NCBI GenBank assembly: GCA_947177735.1
Contig: CAMWVP010000016.1
Coordinates: 1-34,139, forward strand
From: an uncultured Clostridia bacterium
Lineage (GTDB): Bacteria > Bacillota > Clostridia > Oscillospirales > Ruminococcaceae
Length of the DNA: 34,139 bases
Direction: 5' to 3'
Each line of letters begins with the position of its first letter. Position 1 is the stretch's first letter. Below are positions 17,016 through 25,311 of the stretch, in pieces. The notes beneath the pieces were generated by a model. That model saw only the letters and a list, made by a program, of their open reading frames with translations. It did no database searches and was not told the DNA's origin. The position numbers were made by a program, and so were the translations under genes.

Positions 17016-18158
17016 ATGGCAAGTTTATCGGCAAGAGGCATTTACAAGCGTTATGCGGGCGGCGTTGTAGCCGTTTCGGACTTCACCATGAACATCAAGG
17101 ATAAGGAGTTTATCGTACTCGTTGGTCCTTCCGGTTGCGGTAAGTCCACTACCTTGCGTATGATCGCGGGTCTGGAGGAGATCTCCGAGGGCGAGCTGTT
17201 CATCGGCGACCGTCTCGTAAACGACGTTGCTCCCAAGGACAGAGATATCGCGATGGTTTTCCAGAACTACGCTCTGTATCCTCATATGACCGTATTCGAT
17301 AATATGGCGTTCGGTCTTAAGCTCCGTAAGGTTCCCAAGGACGAGATCAAGAAGCTCGTTGAGGAAGCTGCTAAGATCCTCGATATCGCTCACCTGCTCG
17401 ACAGAAAGCCGAAGGCTTTGTCCGGCGGTCAGAGACAGCGTGTTGCGCTCGGTCGTGCGATCGTCCGCGATCCTCAGGTATTCCTTCTCGACGAGCCGCT
17501 GTCCAACCTGGACGCTAAGCTGCGTGCACAGATGAGAACCGAGCTTTCCAAGCTGCATAAGAAGCTGGGTACTACGTTCATCTACGTAACGCATGACCAG
17601 ACAGAGGCTATGACCATGGGTGACAGAATCGTCGTTATGAAGGACGGTTATGTTCAGCAGATCGATTCTCCTATCAATCTGTACGAGTCGCCCGTAAACA
17701 AGTTCGTTGCAGGCTTTATCGGTTCTCCGCAGATGAACTTCATCAACTCGAAGCTCATCATGCAGGACGGCAAGTACACCGTAGAGTTCGGCTCCGAGGA
17801 CACCAAGACCGCAAGAGGAAGAAAGTTCTATGTAGAGCTGCCCTCCGCTAAGGCTGACACCGACGCGCTGAAGTACTATGTTGACAAGGAAGTTATCCTT
17901 GGTATCCGTCCCGAGAACATTCACGACGAGGAGATGTTCCTCTCCGCTGCTAAGACCGGTATCATCGAGGCTACCGTAGACGTAACCGAAATGCTCGGTG
18001 CTGAGACCTATCTGTACCTCACCTGCGAGGGTGTGCCGCTTACCGCGCGCGTATCTCCCAGATGTACCGCACGTCCTCAGGACACCATCAGACTTGCGCT
18101 TGACCCGAACAAGATTCACCTCTTCGATCCGGGCGACGAGCACAGCCTGCTTAACTAA
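17016..18158 (+). CDS. ABC transporter ATP-binding protein, MsmX/MsmK/UgpC multiple-sugar family
   Basis: Walker [10 protein letters not shown], signature [37 protein letters not shown]-terminal regulatory/OB-like domain ([13 protein letters not shown]...). SD AGGAGGT. No permease or binding protein adjacent. Confidence 0.93.
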   Translation: MASLSARGIYKRYAGGVVAVSDFTMNIKDKEFIVLVGPSGCGKSTTLRMIAGLEEISEGELFIGDRLVNDVAPKDRDIAMVFQNYALYPHMTVFDNMAFGLKLRKVPKDEIKKLVEEAAKILDIAHLLDRKPKALSGGQRQRVALGRAIVRDPQVFLLDEPLSNLDAKLRAQMRTELSKLHKKLGTTFIYVTHDQTEAMTMGDRIVVMKDGYVQQIDSPINLYESPVNKFVAGFIGSPQMNFINSKLIMQDGKYTVEFGSEDTKTARGRKFYVELPSAKADTDALKYYVDKEVILGIRPENIHDEEMFLSAAKTGIIEATVDVTEMLGAETYLYLTCEGVPLTARVSPRCTARPQDTIRLALDPNKIHLFDPGDEHSLLN

Positions 18159-18180
18159 TTTAATTCATAAGCACTTTTGC

Positions 18181-18210
18181 GGCGCGGCTGTTTTTAGCCG
18201 CGCCGTTTTT
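18181..18210 (+). terminator. Intrinsic terminator after the ABC ATPase
   Basis: GGCGCGGCT-GTTTTT-AGCCGCGCC followed by GTTTTT. Confidence 0.8.
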
Positions 18211-18234
18211 AACAGCTTTGATAAGGAGGTATAC

Positions 18235-18699
18235 ATGAAAAAAACTGCCGTTATACTATGCGCGGTTCTGGGAACGCTCGGCGGGCTGCTGATAACGCTT
18301 ATAGGCAGCGCTGTATTTGGGCTTGCCGGTGGCGGGGTCAGCCTTGACCGCACGGGTGAATGGATATTCATAATAGCCTGCGAGACGGCGGTCATGGCTG
18401 CGGTCTGCATTCCAATTCAGTTCCTTCGTGAAAAGCTGTTCCGTAGGTTTGGTATAAACGCTCCGGTATTTATTGCGTCGGTAAGTGCTGTGCCGCTGGT
18501 GTGGAGCATATACGAACGGGCACATCACTTGTATCTGGTTTCTCATGGAGGTTACAGCGGCTTTATGGGCGGATTGGGCTGGGGGCTTACCGAGCTGTTC
18601 AGTTTGACATGGCTTGTTGCGTCAATAGCTTTTTTCGCGGGGCAGATCATTATGGCGTTGATCTTCAAACTCCTGCGCAATAAAAAGATTGAAAAATGA
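18235..18699 (+). CDS. Small membrane protein, tandem array member A
   Basis: MKKTAVILCAVLGTLGGLL...LREKLFRRFGINAPVFIASVSAVP...GGYSGFMGGLGWGLTELF; SD AAGGAGGT. Confidence 0.82.
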   Translation: MKKTAVILCAVLGTLGGLLITLIGSAVFGLAGGGVSLDRTGEWIFIIACETAVMAAVCIPIQFLREKLFRRFGINAPVFIASVSAVPLVWSIYERAHHLYLVSHGGYSGFMGGLGWGLTELFSLTWLVASIAFFAGQIIMALIFKLLRNKKIEK

Positions 18700-18706
18700 G
18701 GTTTTT

Positions 18707-19174
18707 ATGAAAAAAGCATTGTCGGTGACGGGGCTTATAATCGGCAGCATTGTATGGATATACGGGCTTTCATTAGCGAATATAATGTGGTTTTTGAAGT
18801 TTTATGTTCTTGAAAATCTGTTGGTCGGATTGCTTGGAGCGATAGTTATGACAGCTTTTTCGGCGTTCATTCTTGACAGACTTCGCGCGATGTTCAAGAT
18901 GAAATACGGAATTTCCGCGCTGTGGTTTTTCCTGATATCCTGTGCTCCGTCTATTATATTATCCTTAATACGCGTTACAATCACGCTGACACTTGCCGAT
19001 ACGGGATATTATAACGGACAGTTTCTGGGTGCTGCGACAGCCGGATTATTTTCAATGGGTTGGTTAATAAGCGCGGCAGCGGTTTCCGCTTTCACCGCCT
19101 TTATGCTTTTGTTATCGCGAATTGTTTATAGCGGTCTTGGCGCTCGTCGACAGAATGAACACAAAGGGGAATAA
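18707..19174 (+). CDS. Small membrane protein, tandem array member B
   Basis: MKKALSVTGLIIGSIVWIY...DRLRAMFKMKYGISALWFFLISCAPS...DTGYYNGQFLGAATAGLFSMGWLI. Confidence 0.82.
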   Translation: MKKALSVTGLIIGSIVWIYGLSLANIMWFLKFYVLENLLVGLLGAIVMTAFSAFILDRLRAMFKMKYGISALWFFLISCAPSIILSLIRVTITLTLADTGYYNGQFLGAATAGLFSMGWLISAAAVSAFTAFMLLLSRIVYSGLGARRQNEHKGE

Positions 19175-19177
19175 CGT

Positions 19178-20029
19178 ATGAAAAAATCGTTAGCTATCGT
19201 TTTGCTTGTGCTCGGCGGACTTGCCGCAGTTTTCGGTATGGCAGTTCTTGGTTTGGCTCTGATTCTTGTGCTTACGTTGGGCGGACTGCTTATCGGTATT
19301 GCATTGGTTATGGGCACGGCTTTCGGGGCTGACCGGCTGCGTATGCTGTTTAAGCGGAAATACGGTATGAATGCCGCGAAGTTCTTTCTGTGCGTCTACG
19401 TCCCTCCGATAGTCGGCTCGGTAATACTTTTCGTCGTGGTAGAACTTCTTGATGAGGCTGGTTACTTCAGCGGATTTATGGCGGGGCTGGGTGAATTTCT
19501 CATGGCGTTATCCTGCGTTATAGCCTCGGGAGCATTTGCGGCGACAGGCGGTATATGGCTGATGATTTCGACGATCATTGAAAGAAAACGCGCGGGTCTT
19601 TCCGCGTTCGCCAAGCCCGCGGCTGTAGTTGTGCTTATTCTCGGCGGCGCGGTGCTCTGGACTGCGATGCTTTTCGGACTGCAAACGCTGTGGATAGAAA
19701 CAAAAAGCGCCATACCGTCCATACTTATAATAATCGGCGTTACATTCGGGATCGCTCTGCTCGGAACGGTATACAAAAAGCAGTTCGGTATCGGCACGCC
19801 CGTGTACTGCCTCTGCGCATATTCCCCCGCTGCCGCCTGGAAAGTATTTACGATCATTGTTTATTTTGAGAAACTGTCCGTCGATCGTGAATACGGTTTT
19901 CCCACTGCCGACGACAACGCGTTTTTCTTGCGGTATGAGCCGATAGAAGCGGCGGCTGTTCTGGTTTGCGCTGTGGTCTGGTTCGCGGTCTTGACGGCGA
20001 TCACTCGCAGAAAGGAGAGCAGTGCGTGA
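19178..20029 (+). CDS. Membrane protein, tandem array member C (apparent internal duplication)
   Basis: N-half MKKSLAIVLLVLGGLAAVFG...DRLRMLFKRKYGMNAAKFFLCVYVPPIVGS...GYFSGFMAGLGEFLMAL. C-half repeats the plan: FAKPAAVVVLILGGAVLW...VYKKQFGIGTPVYCLCAYSPAAAW. Confidence 0.82.
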   Translation: MKKSLAIVLLVLGGLAAVFGMAVLGLALILVLTLGGLLIGIALVMGTAFGADRLRMLFKRKYGMNAAKFFLCVYVPPIVGSVILFVVVELLDEAGYFSGFMAGLGEFLMALSCVIASGAFAATGGIWLMISTIIERKRAGLSAFAKPAAVVVLILGGAVLWTAMLFGLQTLWIETKSAIPSILIIIGVTFGIALLGTVYKKQFGIGTPVYCLCAYSPAAAWKVFTIIVYFEKLSVDREYGFPTADDNAFFLRYEPIEAAAVLVCAVVWFAVLTAITRRKESSA

Positions 20030-20457
20030 AAAAATCAATGGCAGTCGCCTTACTTGTTATTGGCGGTATCGCAGCTGTTTACGGTGTATCGGTTATTTGT
20101 AATCTTTTAGCTTCTGAGCTTATATGGGTTAAGCTTATGTGGGTCGTGTGGTTAATTGATATCGCGCTGATTTTGGGAATGGCTTTTGGCGGATACTGCC
20201 TTAGCAAGCTTTTCCGTCGGAAATATGAGATGGGCACTTCGATGTTTTTCCTGTGTGCTTATGTCCCGCCGATGGTCGGATCGGGAATATATTTTGTTAT
20301 AATACAGATCCTTGATTCCATAGGATATTTCAAAGGATTTATGGCGGGGTTGCGCGAGGGTCTTAATGCGCTCGCCTTTGTTATAGCTTCAATAGCGCTT
20401 GCTGTGGTAGGCGGGATATGGCTTGCCTGCGGTGTCAGCAGTCAAAAATGGTCTTAG
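20026..20457 (+). CDS. Small membrane protein, tandem array member D (GTG start)
   Basis: MKKSMAVALLVIGGIAAVYG...LSKLFRRKYEMGTSMFFLCAYVPPMVGS...GYFKGFMAGLREGLNAL. GTGA overlap with the previous stop. Confidence 0.8.
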   Translation: MKKSMAVALLVIGGIAAVYGVSVICNLLASELIWVKLMWVVWLIDIALILGMAFGGYCLSKLFRRKYEMGTSMFFLCAYVPPMVGSGIYFVIIQILDSIGYFKGFMAGLREGLNALAFVIASIALAVVGGIWLACGVSSQKWS

Positions 20458-20470
20458 AAAGGCAGCGCTT

Positions 20471-20926
20471 ATGAAAAAGGCATTGATAATTATCGCGGCA
20501 ATAATTGGCGGAGCCTTGTGCAACGTGATTATTTGCGCTATCGCCATATGGCTCTGGAGCTTTAATCCCGGGATATGTATGCTGGCGATGACCGCGGTGA
20601 TACTCGGATTTTGTGCTCTGCTGAATACCGCGGCTAAGAAGGTGCGCGGGTTCGGCGTGAAAAGGAGCGTGCTGCCCGCGTGTGCTCAAATGCCGATCAC
20701 CGCGGTTGCCGTATTATTTTTCGCGGAAAGTTATCACACTTATATCAACTACAAACCCACAAATGATATGTGGTCGGGAATGAGAAAACTGGGAACGGAA
20801 TTGAATTACGGTTTATCGAAATTCTGGCTTGTTATTGTTTTGATAACGACCGTGTGCGCCGTTATCGCGGCGGTCATTTCGTATTTAAAGGAAAAGAGCT
20901 CGGCGGATAATAATATAAAGTCTTAG
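20471..20926 (+). CDS. Small membrane protein, tandem array member E
   Basis: MKKALIIIAAIIGGALCNV...FGVKRSVLPACAQMPITAVAV...YKPTNDMWSGMRKLGTELNYGLSKFWLVIVLI. Confidence 0.8.
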   Translation: MKKALIIIAAIIGGALCNVIICAIAIWLWSFNPGICMLAMTAVILGFCALLNTAAKKVRGFGVKRSVLPACAQMPITAVAVLFFAESYHTYINYKPTNDMWSGMRKLGTELNYGLSKFWLVIVLITTVCAVIAAVISYLKEKSSADNNIKS

Positions 20927-20938
20927 GGAGATGAGCTT

Positions 20939-21055
20939 ATGAGAAAGCCTTTGGCGATAGCTTTATTGTTGGTCGGCGGCGTGGCGCTGAAGATCGCTCT
21001 GTCCGTTTCGACTGCGGTTAAACGCGGAAATTCGGAGAAAGGCGGCTGCAAATGA
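20939..21055 (+). pseudogene. 38-aa remnant of an array paralog
   Basis: MRKPLAIALLLVGGVALKIALSVSTAVKRGNSEKGGCK*: paralog-like N-terminus joined directly to a polar tail. ATGA overlap with member F. Confidence 0.5.
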
Positions 21056-21525
21056 AAAAGGCACTGACAATTATCCTAACACTGATATTGGGCTTCGGCG
21101 CGAATTTTCTTGCGGTGCTTGGTCTTTATTGTCTGGTATTTTTTGTAACGGATAGCGCTGCAATATGTTTTTCCGCCGCTATTGCGGTGATAGCCGCGCT
21201 TATCGCGCTGCTGCATTTTGTTCGTAATAAATTAACAAAGTTTGCACACGGGGCGGTGATTATTCTCTGCGCGCAGCTCCCGTTTATATTATTTTGGGCG
21301 GTCAATCTTTTGCAGTTTATTTACTATTACAAAACGACCGATTTCAGATCGGGCTTCGAGAGGATAGGAGCGGGAATTGATGTTATGGTGAGCGCTATCG
21401 CAGTGATAATTCCCGCGGTAATAATGGCAGCGGCGTTTATCGCGTGGGCAGTGTCCGCTAATAAAAATAAAATCAAGAAATGGTGGAACGAAATTTTTAA
21501 AAACGGAAAGGAAAACACAATATGA
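21052..21525 (+). CDS. Small membrane protein, tandem array member F
   Basis: MKKALTIILTLILGFGANFLAV...FAHGAVIILCAQLPFILFWAV...YYYKTTDFRSGFERIGAGIDVMVSAIAVIIPAVI. ATGA overlap with MoxR start. Confidence 0.82.
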   Translation: MKKALTIILTLILGFGANFLAVLGLYCLVFFVTDSAAICFSAAIAVIAALIALLHFVRNKLTKFAHGAVIILCAQLPFILFWAVNLLQFIYYYKTTDFRSGFERIGAGIDVMVSAIAVIIPAVIMAAAFIAWAVSANKNKIKKWWNEIFKNGKENTI

Positions 21526-22436
21526 ATCCCAGAATCGAACAGCTTATCAAGAATATTGAAAACGTTATCATCGGCAAGCACGACGTTATCGTAAAGATAA
21601 TCTGCGCAATGATCGCGGGCGGTCACGTGCTTATCGAGGACGTTCCGGGCGTGGGGAAGACGCTGCTCGCGGAGACTCTCGCGAAGTCCGTTTCGGGCAG
21701 CTTCGGGCGCATACAGTTTACGCCTGACCTTATGCCGTCGGACGTTATCGGATATACCGTTATCGACCAAAAGACGGGCGCCGCCGAGTACCGCGCGGGT
21801 GCGGCGATGTGCAACTTCCTGCTCGCCGACGAGATCAACCGAACCTCTCCGAAAGTGCAGTCCGCGCTTCTCGAGGCAATGGAGGAGCTTCAAATATCCG
21901 TTGACGGGATCACTCACAAGCTCCCCGTGCCGTTTATGACCCTGGCGACCCAGAACCCCATCGAGACCTACGGAACCTACCATCTTCCCGAGGCGCAGCT
22001 TGACCGTTTCCTTATGCGCATTTCGATAGGTTACCCCGACCGCGCGGCGGAGTTACAGATGCTGGAAAAAATGCCGCATAATATCGAGGTGCAGCCCGTG
22101 ATGTCGCTGGAGGAGGTAGTTAATCTGCGCGATATGTCGTCGCGCGTCTCCGTGTCGGAGCAGGTCAAGGCGTATATACTGATGATAGTCGGAGCTACCC
22201 GCAACAAGCAGGAGATCAAGCTCGGAGCGTCTCCACGCGCCTCGATAGCACTTTACAGAGCCTCACAGGCTATGGCGCTGGTCAATAACCGCGGATTTGC
22301 CACACCCGACGACGTGAAGTCGATGGCGCCGTCCGTGCTCGGGCACAGAGTTATGCTCGCGGCGGGACAGAGCGATTACGTCTCCTCGGAGGAGATAATC
22401 CAAAAGATACTTATGGAAACAGTCGTGCCCGTTTAG
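21522..22436 (+). CDS. MoxR-family AAA+ ATPase
   Basis: Walker A EDVPGVGKTLLAE; FGRIQFTPDLMPSDVIGY; Walker B LLADEINRTSPKVQSALLEAMEE; sensor 1 MTLATQNPIETYGTYHLPEAQLDRFLM. Confidence 0.96.
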   Translation: MNPRIEQLIKNIENVIIGKHDVIVKIICAMIAGGHVLIEDVPGVGKTLLAETLAKSVSGSFGRIQFTPDLMPSDVIGYTVIDQKTGAAEYRAGAAMCNFLLADEINRTSPKVQSALLEAMEELQISVDGITHKLPVPFMTLATQNPIETYGTYHLPEAQLDRFLMRISIGYPDRAAELQMLEKMPHNIEVQPVMSLEEVVNLRDMSSRVSVSEQVKAYILMIVGATRNKQEIKLGASPRASIALYRASQAMALVNNRGFATPDDVKSMAPSVLGHRVMLAAGQSDYVSSEEIIQKILMETVVPV

Positions 22437-22445
22437 AGGTAAGAT

Positions 22446-22844
22446 ATGGATAAAAGACAACTTTTAAAGTATGCTATCGGCACTTTGGGAATATACCTGA
22501 TCTTCTTGGGTTTCTCAGCGATTTTTTATCATTGCCTTCCATACCACGGCGGAGGCGTCGGACCTTTGGCGAATATCGGCAGTTTATCGAACATTTCATA
22601 CGCGATATTTTACTATGCCGTTTGCCTGCCGCTGTGTGGAATTGCGGGAGGGCTGCTGTTCAAGGGAAAGATACCCATTTGGATGTGGGCGGCGGCAACG
22701 GTGTTGTTTGCCGTGTTCTTGGGGTTGATAAGCGGCGGTTGTGATTCTCTGCTCGGCGTGGTAGCAGTGCTGCCGTTTCCGATCATTCCGTTTCTTATTG
22801 TTAAGCTATGCTTTTATGCTTACGGGAATACGAAAAAACAATAA
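22446..22844 (+). CDS. Hypothetical membrane protein (132 aa)
   Basis: ORF with several predicted TM segments directly after MoxR; SD-like GAGGTAAG. Confidence 0.7.
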   Translation: MDKRQLLKYAIGTLGIYLIFLGFSAIFYHCLPYHGGGVGPLANIGSLSNISYAIFYYAVCLPLCGIAGGLLFKGKIPIWMWAAATVLFAVFLGLISGGCDSLLGVVAVLPFPIIPFLIVKLCFYAYGNTKKQ

Positions 22845-22856
22845 ACGGAGGTGCGT

Positions 22857-23525
22857 ATGCGCGATGATCTTTTAGCGAATATCGGGCTGCTTAAAAACAT
22901 TATCCATGCCAAAAAAACGCACACTTCTCTCGACAAGCTGCACCTTGATCTGCTCAAACGTGCGGAAAGATTTTTCGAGGACGGCGACGAGCTTCGCGCG
23001 GCGGAGCTTTGCACTGCCGTGACCGCACTCGACAAATCCGCATTGGCGAGCCGAAAGGTTCTTTCGGAGACACGGCGGCGGTATTCGGAGAATTGCCGCG
23101 ACGATCTGCTTGACGTGCTGCTCGAAAAGTATTTCGGAAAGTATATTCTGAGCGAGCCGCTGAACGAGCTGTCATCGGCGCTTACGCGGCTTAGGGCTGC
23201 GCTGCTCGACAATAACGTGCAAGGCATCGGCGGGCATATCCACGCCGTTCGCTCTGCTGCCGCCGCTTTACCCGACGAATGCAGACCGCTTGAACGGCTG
23301 ATCGAAAAAGCCGCCGACAGGACAGAGGAGCTTATTGCGCTAGGAGAGACAGAGCACGCGTGCGCGCTTGTCGACGCGGTTCATCCCCTGCCGGAGATAG
23401 CCGGTGCGCCTCGGCGAAGTCTGTCGGGCTACAAAATATGTTTTGTAAAGCCGTTCGCGAAACGGTATAAAGACGGTTTCTTTGAAAGCACGGGTATTAG
23501 TATAAAAAAGATTTTTGGAAAATAG
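22857..23525 (+). CDS. Hypothetical soluble alpha-helical protein
   Basis: ORF with SD ACGGAGG before ATG at 22857; charged, helix-rich composition; no family recognised. Confidence 0.7.
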   Translation: MRDDLLANIGLLKNIIHAKKTHTSLDKLHLDLLKRAERFFEDGDELRAAELCTAVTALDKSALASRKVLSETRRRYSENCRDDLLDVLLEKYFGKYILSEPLNELSSALTRLRAALLDNNVQGIGGHIHAVRSAAAALPDECRPLERLIEKAADRTEELIALGETEHACALVDAVHPLPEIAGAPRRSLSGYKICFVKPFAKRYKDGFFESTGISIKKIFGK

Positions 23526-23554
23526 CCGCCCGCAGGCGTTTGCTCTGCGGGCGG
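23526..23554. terminator. Bidirectional terminator between convergent genes
   Basis: CCGCCCGCAG/CTGCGGGCGG perfect 10-bp stem between convergent ORFs. Confidence 0.75.
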
Positions 23555-23558
23555 ACGT

Positions 23559-23867
23559 TTATTTTATCGCTTCAAGTATCTGCTCTTTAGTGTGCAGTCC
23601 GACAAGGCGCGTTGTCTCCTTGCCGCCGTTAATGATCACGAGCGTGGGGATATTTTCCACCCCGAACGCCTCCGAGAGTGCGGGCTGCTCGTCGGTGTTG
23701 ACCTTGCCGACGAGGATATCCGAGTGCTCCTCCGCGAGCTCGTCGACTATCGGCGACTGCATCCTGCACGGCGGGCACCACGTTGCCCAGAAATCGAGCA
23801 GCACGGGCTTTGAGCTGCCGAGGACGCTCGACTTGAAATTATCCGAAGTTACCGTCAATACTGCCAT
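23559..23867 (-). CDS. trxA: Thioredoxin with WCPPC active site
   Basis: MAVLTVTSDNFKSSVLGSSKPVLLDFWATWCPPCRMQSPIVDELAEE...VENIPTLVIINGGKE. Confidence 0.92.
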   Translation of the reverse strand: MAVLTVTSDNFKSSVLGSSKPVLLDFWATWCPPCRMQSPIVDELAEEHSDILVGKVNTDEQPALSEAFGVENIPTLVIINGGKETTRLVGLHTKEQILEAIK

Positions 23868-23889
23868 AAGAACCTCCTTTAGATTAAGT

Positions 23890-23910
23890 GAAATACCGAT
23901 TAAATCGGTA
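23890..23910 (-). terminator. Small hairpin after the MATE gene
   Basis: AATACCGAT/ATCGGTATT arms just past the MATE stop. Confidence 0.35.
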
Positions 23911-23914
23911 TTCC

Positions 23915-25297
23915 TTAAGTGATCTCAGCTGTTTTTTCCGTTATCGGCTTTATTGTGTTACGGTACATTTTGCGCATTAAGACCGTCGAAAGTATCACTC
24001 CGCACAGGTCGCTGACAGGCAGCGCTATCCAGATCGCGGACGTACCGCCGATCATTCCGAGCATTGCCGCGAGCGGCAGCGCGGGCACGAGCAGTCTCAC
24101 CACGAACACCGCAAGGCTCCACAGACCGTTGCCGAGCGCCTGGAACGCCGAGGTCATAACTATCGACGCACCGACGAACAGGAACGAGAACGACAGCGTC
24201 CGCAGCGCCGGAATGCCTATCCGCACTAGCTCGGCGTCGGGGTTGAAGAACGATAGGAAGAACTCGGGCAATAGCTGGAACAGCAGCAGGCCGATGAGCA
24301 TTGTCGCGGTCGCGTAGATTATTCCGAGCTTTATTGTCTTGGTTATGCGTTCGCCTTTGCGCGCACCGTAGTTATATGCTATTATTGGCACGATTCCGTT
24401 ATTCATACCGAAAACGGGCATAATTATGAAGCTTTGCAGCTTGAAATATACTCCGAACGCCGTTGCCGCCGCTTCCTCGTAGCCCTTTAGGATTATGTTC
24501 ATACAGTAGGTCATAACCGACATCAGCGCACTCATCACGATCGACGGCACCCCGACGGCGTATATCTTCCCGATCATATCCCTCTCAGGTCTAAAGCCCT
24601 TGAACTTCAGTTTGAGGTCATGGTTGAGCTTGAAGTGCAGGAATGCGCCTATCGCGCAGGAGAGGCACTGCCCCATAACGGTCGCGACAGCCGCGCCGCG
24701 CACCCCTAAGGCGGGAATGCCGAGCGGTTCAACTCCGAAGATAAACACGGGGTCTAGGAAGATGTTGACAAATGCGCCAACGCCCTGCATTATCATCGAA
24801 TAAACCGTCTTGCCAGTCGCCTGAAGAAAACGCTCAAAGCATATCTGAAAGAACAGTCCGAACGAGAAGATGCAAATGACCGACAAATACTCGATGCCGT
24901 AATCGATAACGGCTGAGACCTTGCTCTGCATCTCAAAGTAAAGCGGCAGCAGCGTGAGTCCCACGGTGAGGAATATCAGGTAGTTGATCAGCGTGAGCAG
25001 CAGCCCGTGTACAGCTGCCTTGCCTGCCTCCTCGGACTTTTTTTCGCCGAGCAGCCGTGACACCATGGCGTTCATACCGACGCCCAATCCCGTCTGAAAT
25101 GCTATCATCAGCGACTGCATGGAGAACGACATATTCACCGCCGTGAGCGCGTCCTGGTTTATCTGCGCCACGAAAATGCTGTCGATGAGGTTGTACATCG
25201 CCTGTACGAACATCGAAATTACCATCGGCAGCGACATCGTTATCAGCAGCTTCTGCACGGGCATCGTGCCCATTTTGTTTTCTTTTGTTTCCTGCAA
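23915..25297 (-). CDS. MATE-family efflux protein
   Basis: MGTMPVQKLLITMSLPMVISMFVQAMYNLIDSIFVAQIN...; about 12 TM helices. Start uncertain: TTG at 25297 or upstream to 25345. Confidence 0.9.
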   Translation of the reverse strand: MQETKENKMGTMPVQKLLITMSLPMVISMFVQAMYNLIDSIFVAQINQDALTAVNMSFSMQSLMIAFQTGLGVGMNAMVSRLLGEKKSEEAGKAAVHGLLLTLINYLIFLTVGLTLLPLYFEMQSKVSAVIDYGIEYLSVICIFSFGLFFQICFERFLQATGKTVYSMIMQGVGAFVNIFLDPVFIFGVEPLGIPALGVRGAAVATVMGQCLSCAIGAFLHFKLNHDLKLKFKGFRPERDMIGKIYAVGVPSIVMSALMSVMTYCMNIILKGYEEAAATAFGVYFKLQSFIIMPVFGMNNGIVPIIAYNYGARKGERITKTIKLGIIYATATMLIGLLLFQLLPEFFLSFFNPDAELVRIGIPALRTLSFSFLFVGASIVMTSAFQALGNGLWSLAVFVVRLLVPALPLAAMLGMIGGTSAIWIALPVSDLCGVILSTVLMRKMYRNTIKPITEKTAEIT

Positions 25298-25311
25298 ATT
25301 ATCACCCGTTT

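Noticed and set aside
17025-18143. 372-aa minus-strand ORF opposite the ABC ATPase
   Set aside because: Antisense shadow of a highly codon-biased gene; no motif or ribosome-binding site support.
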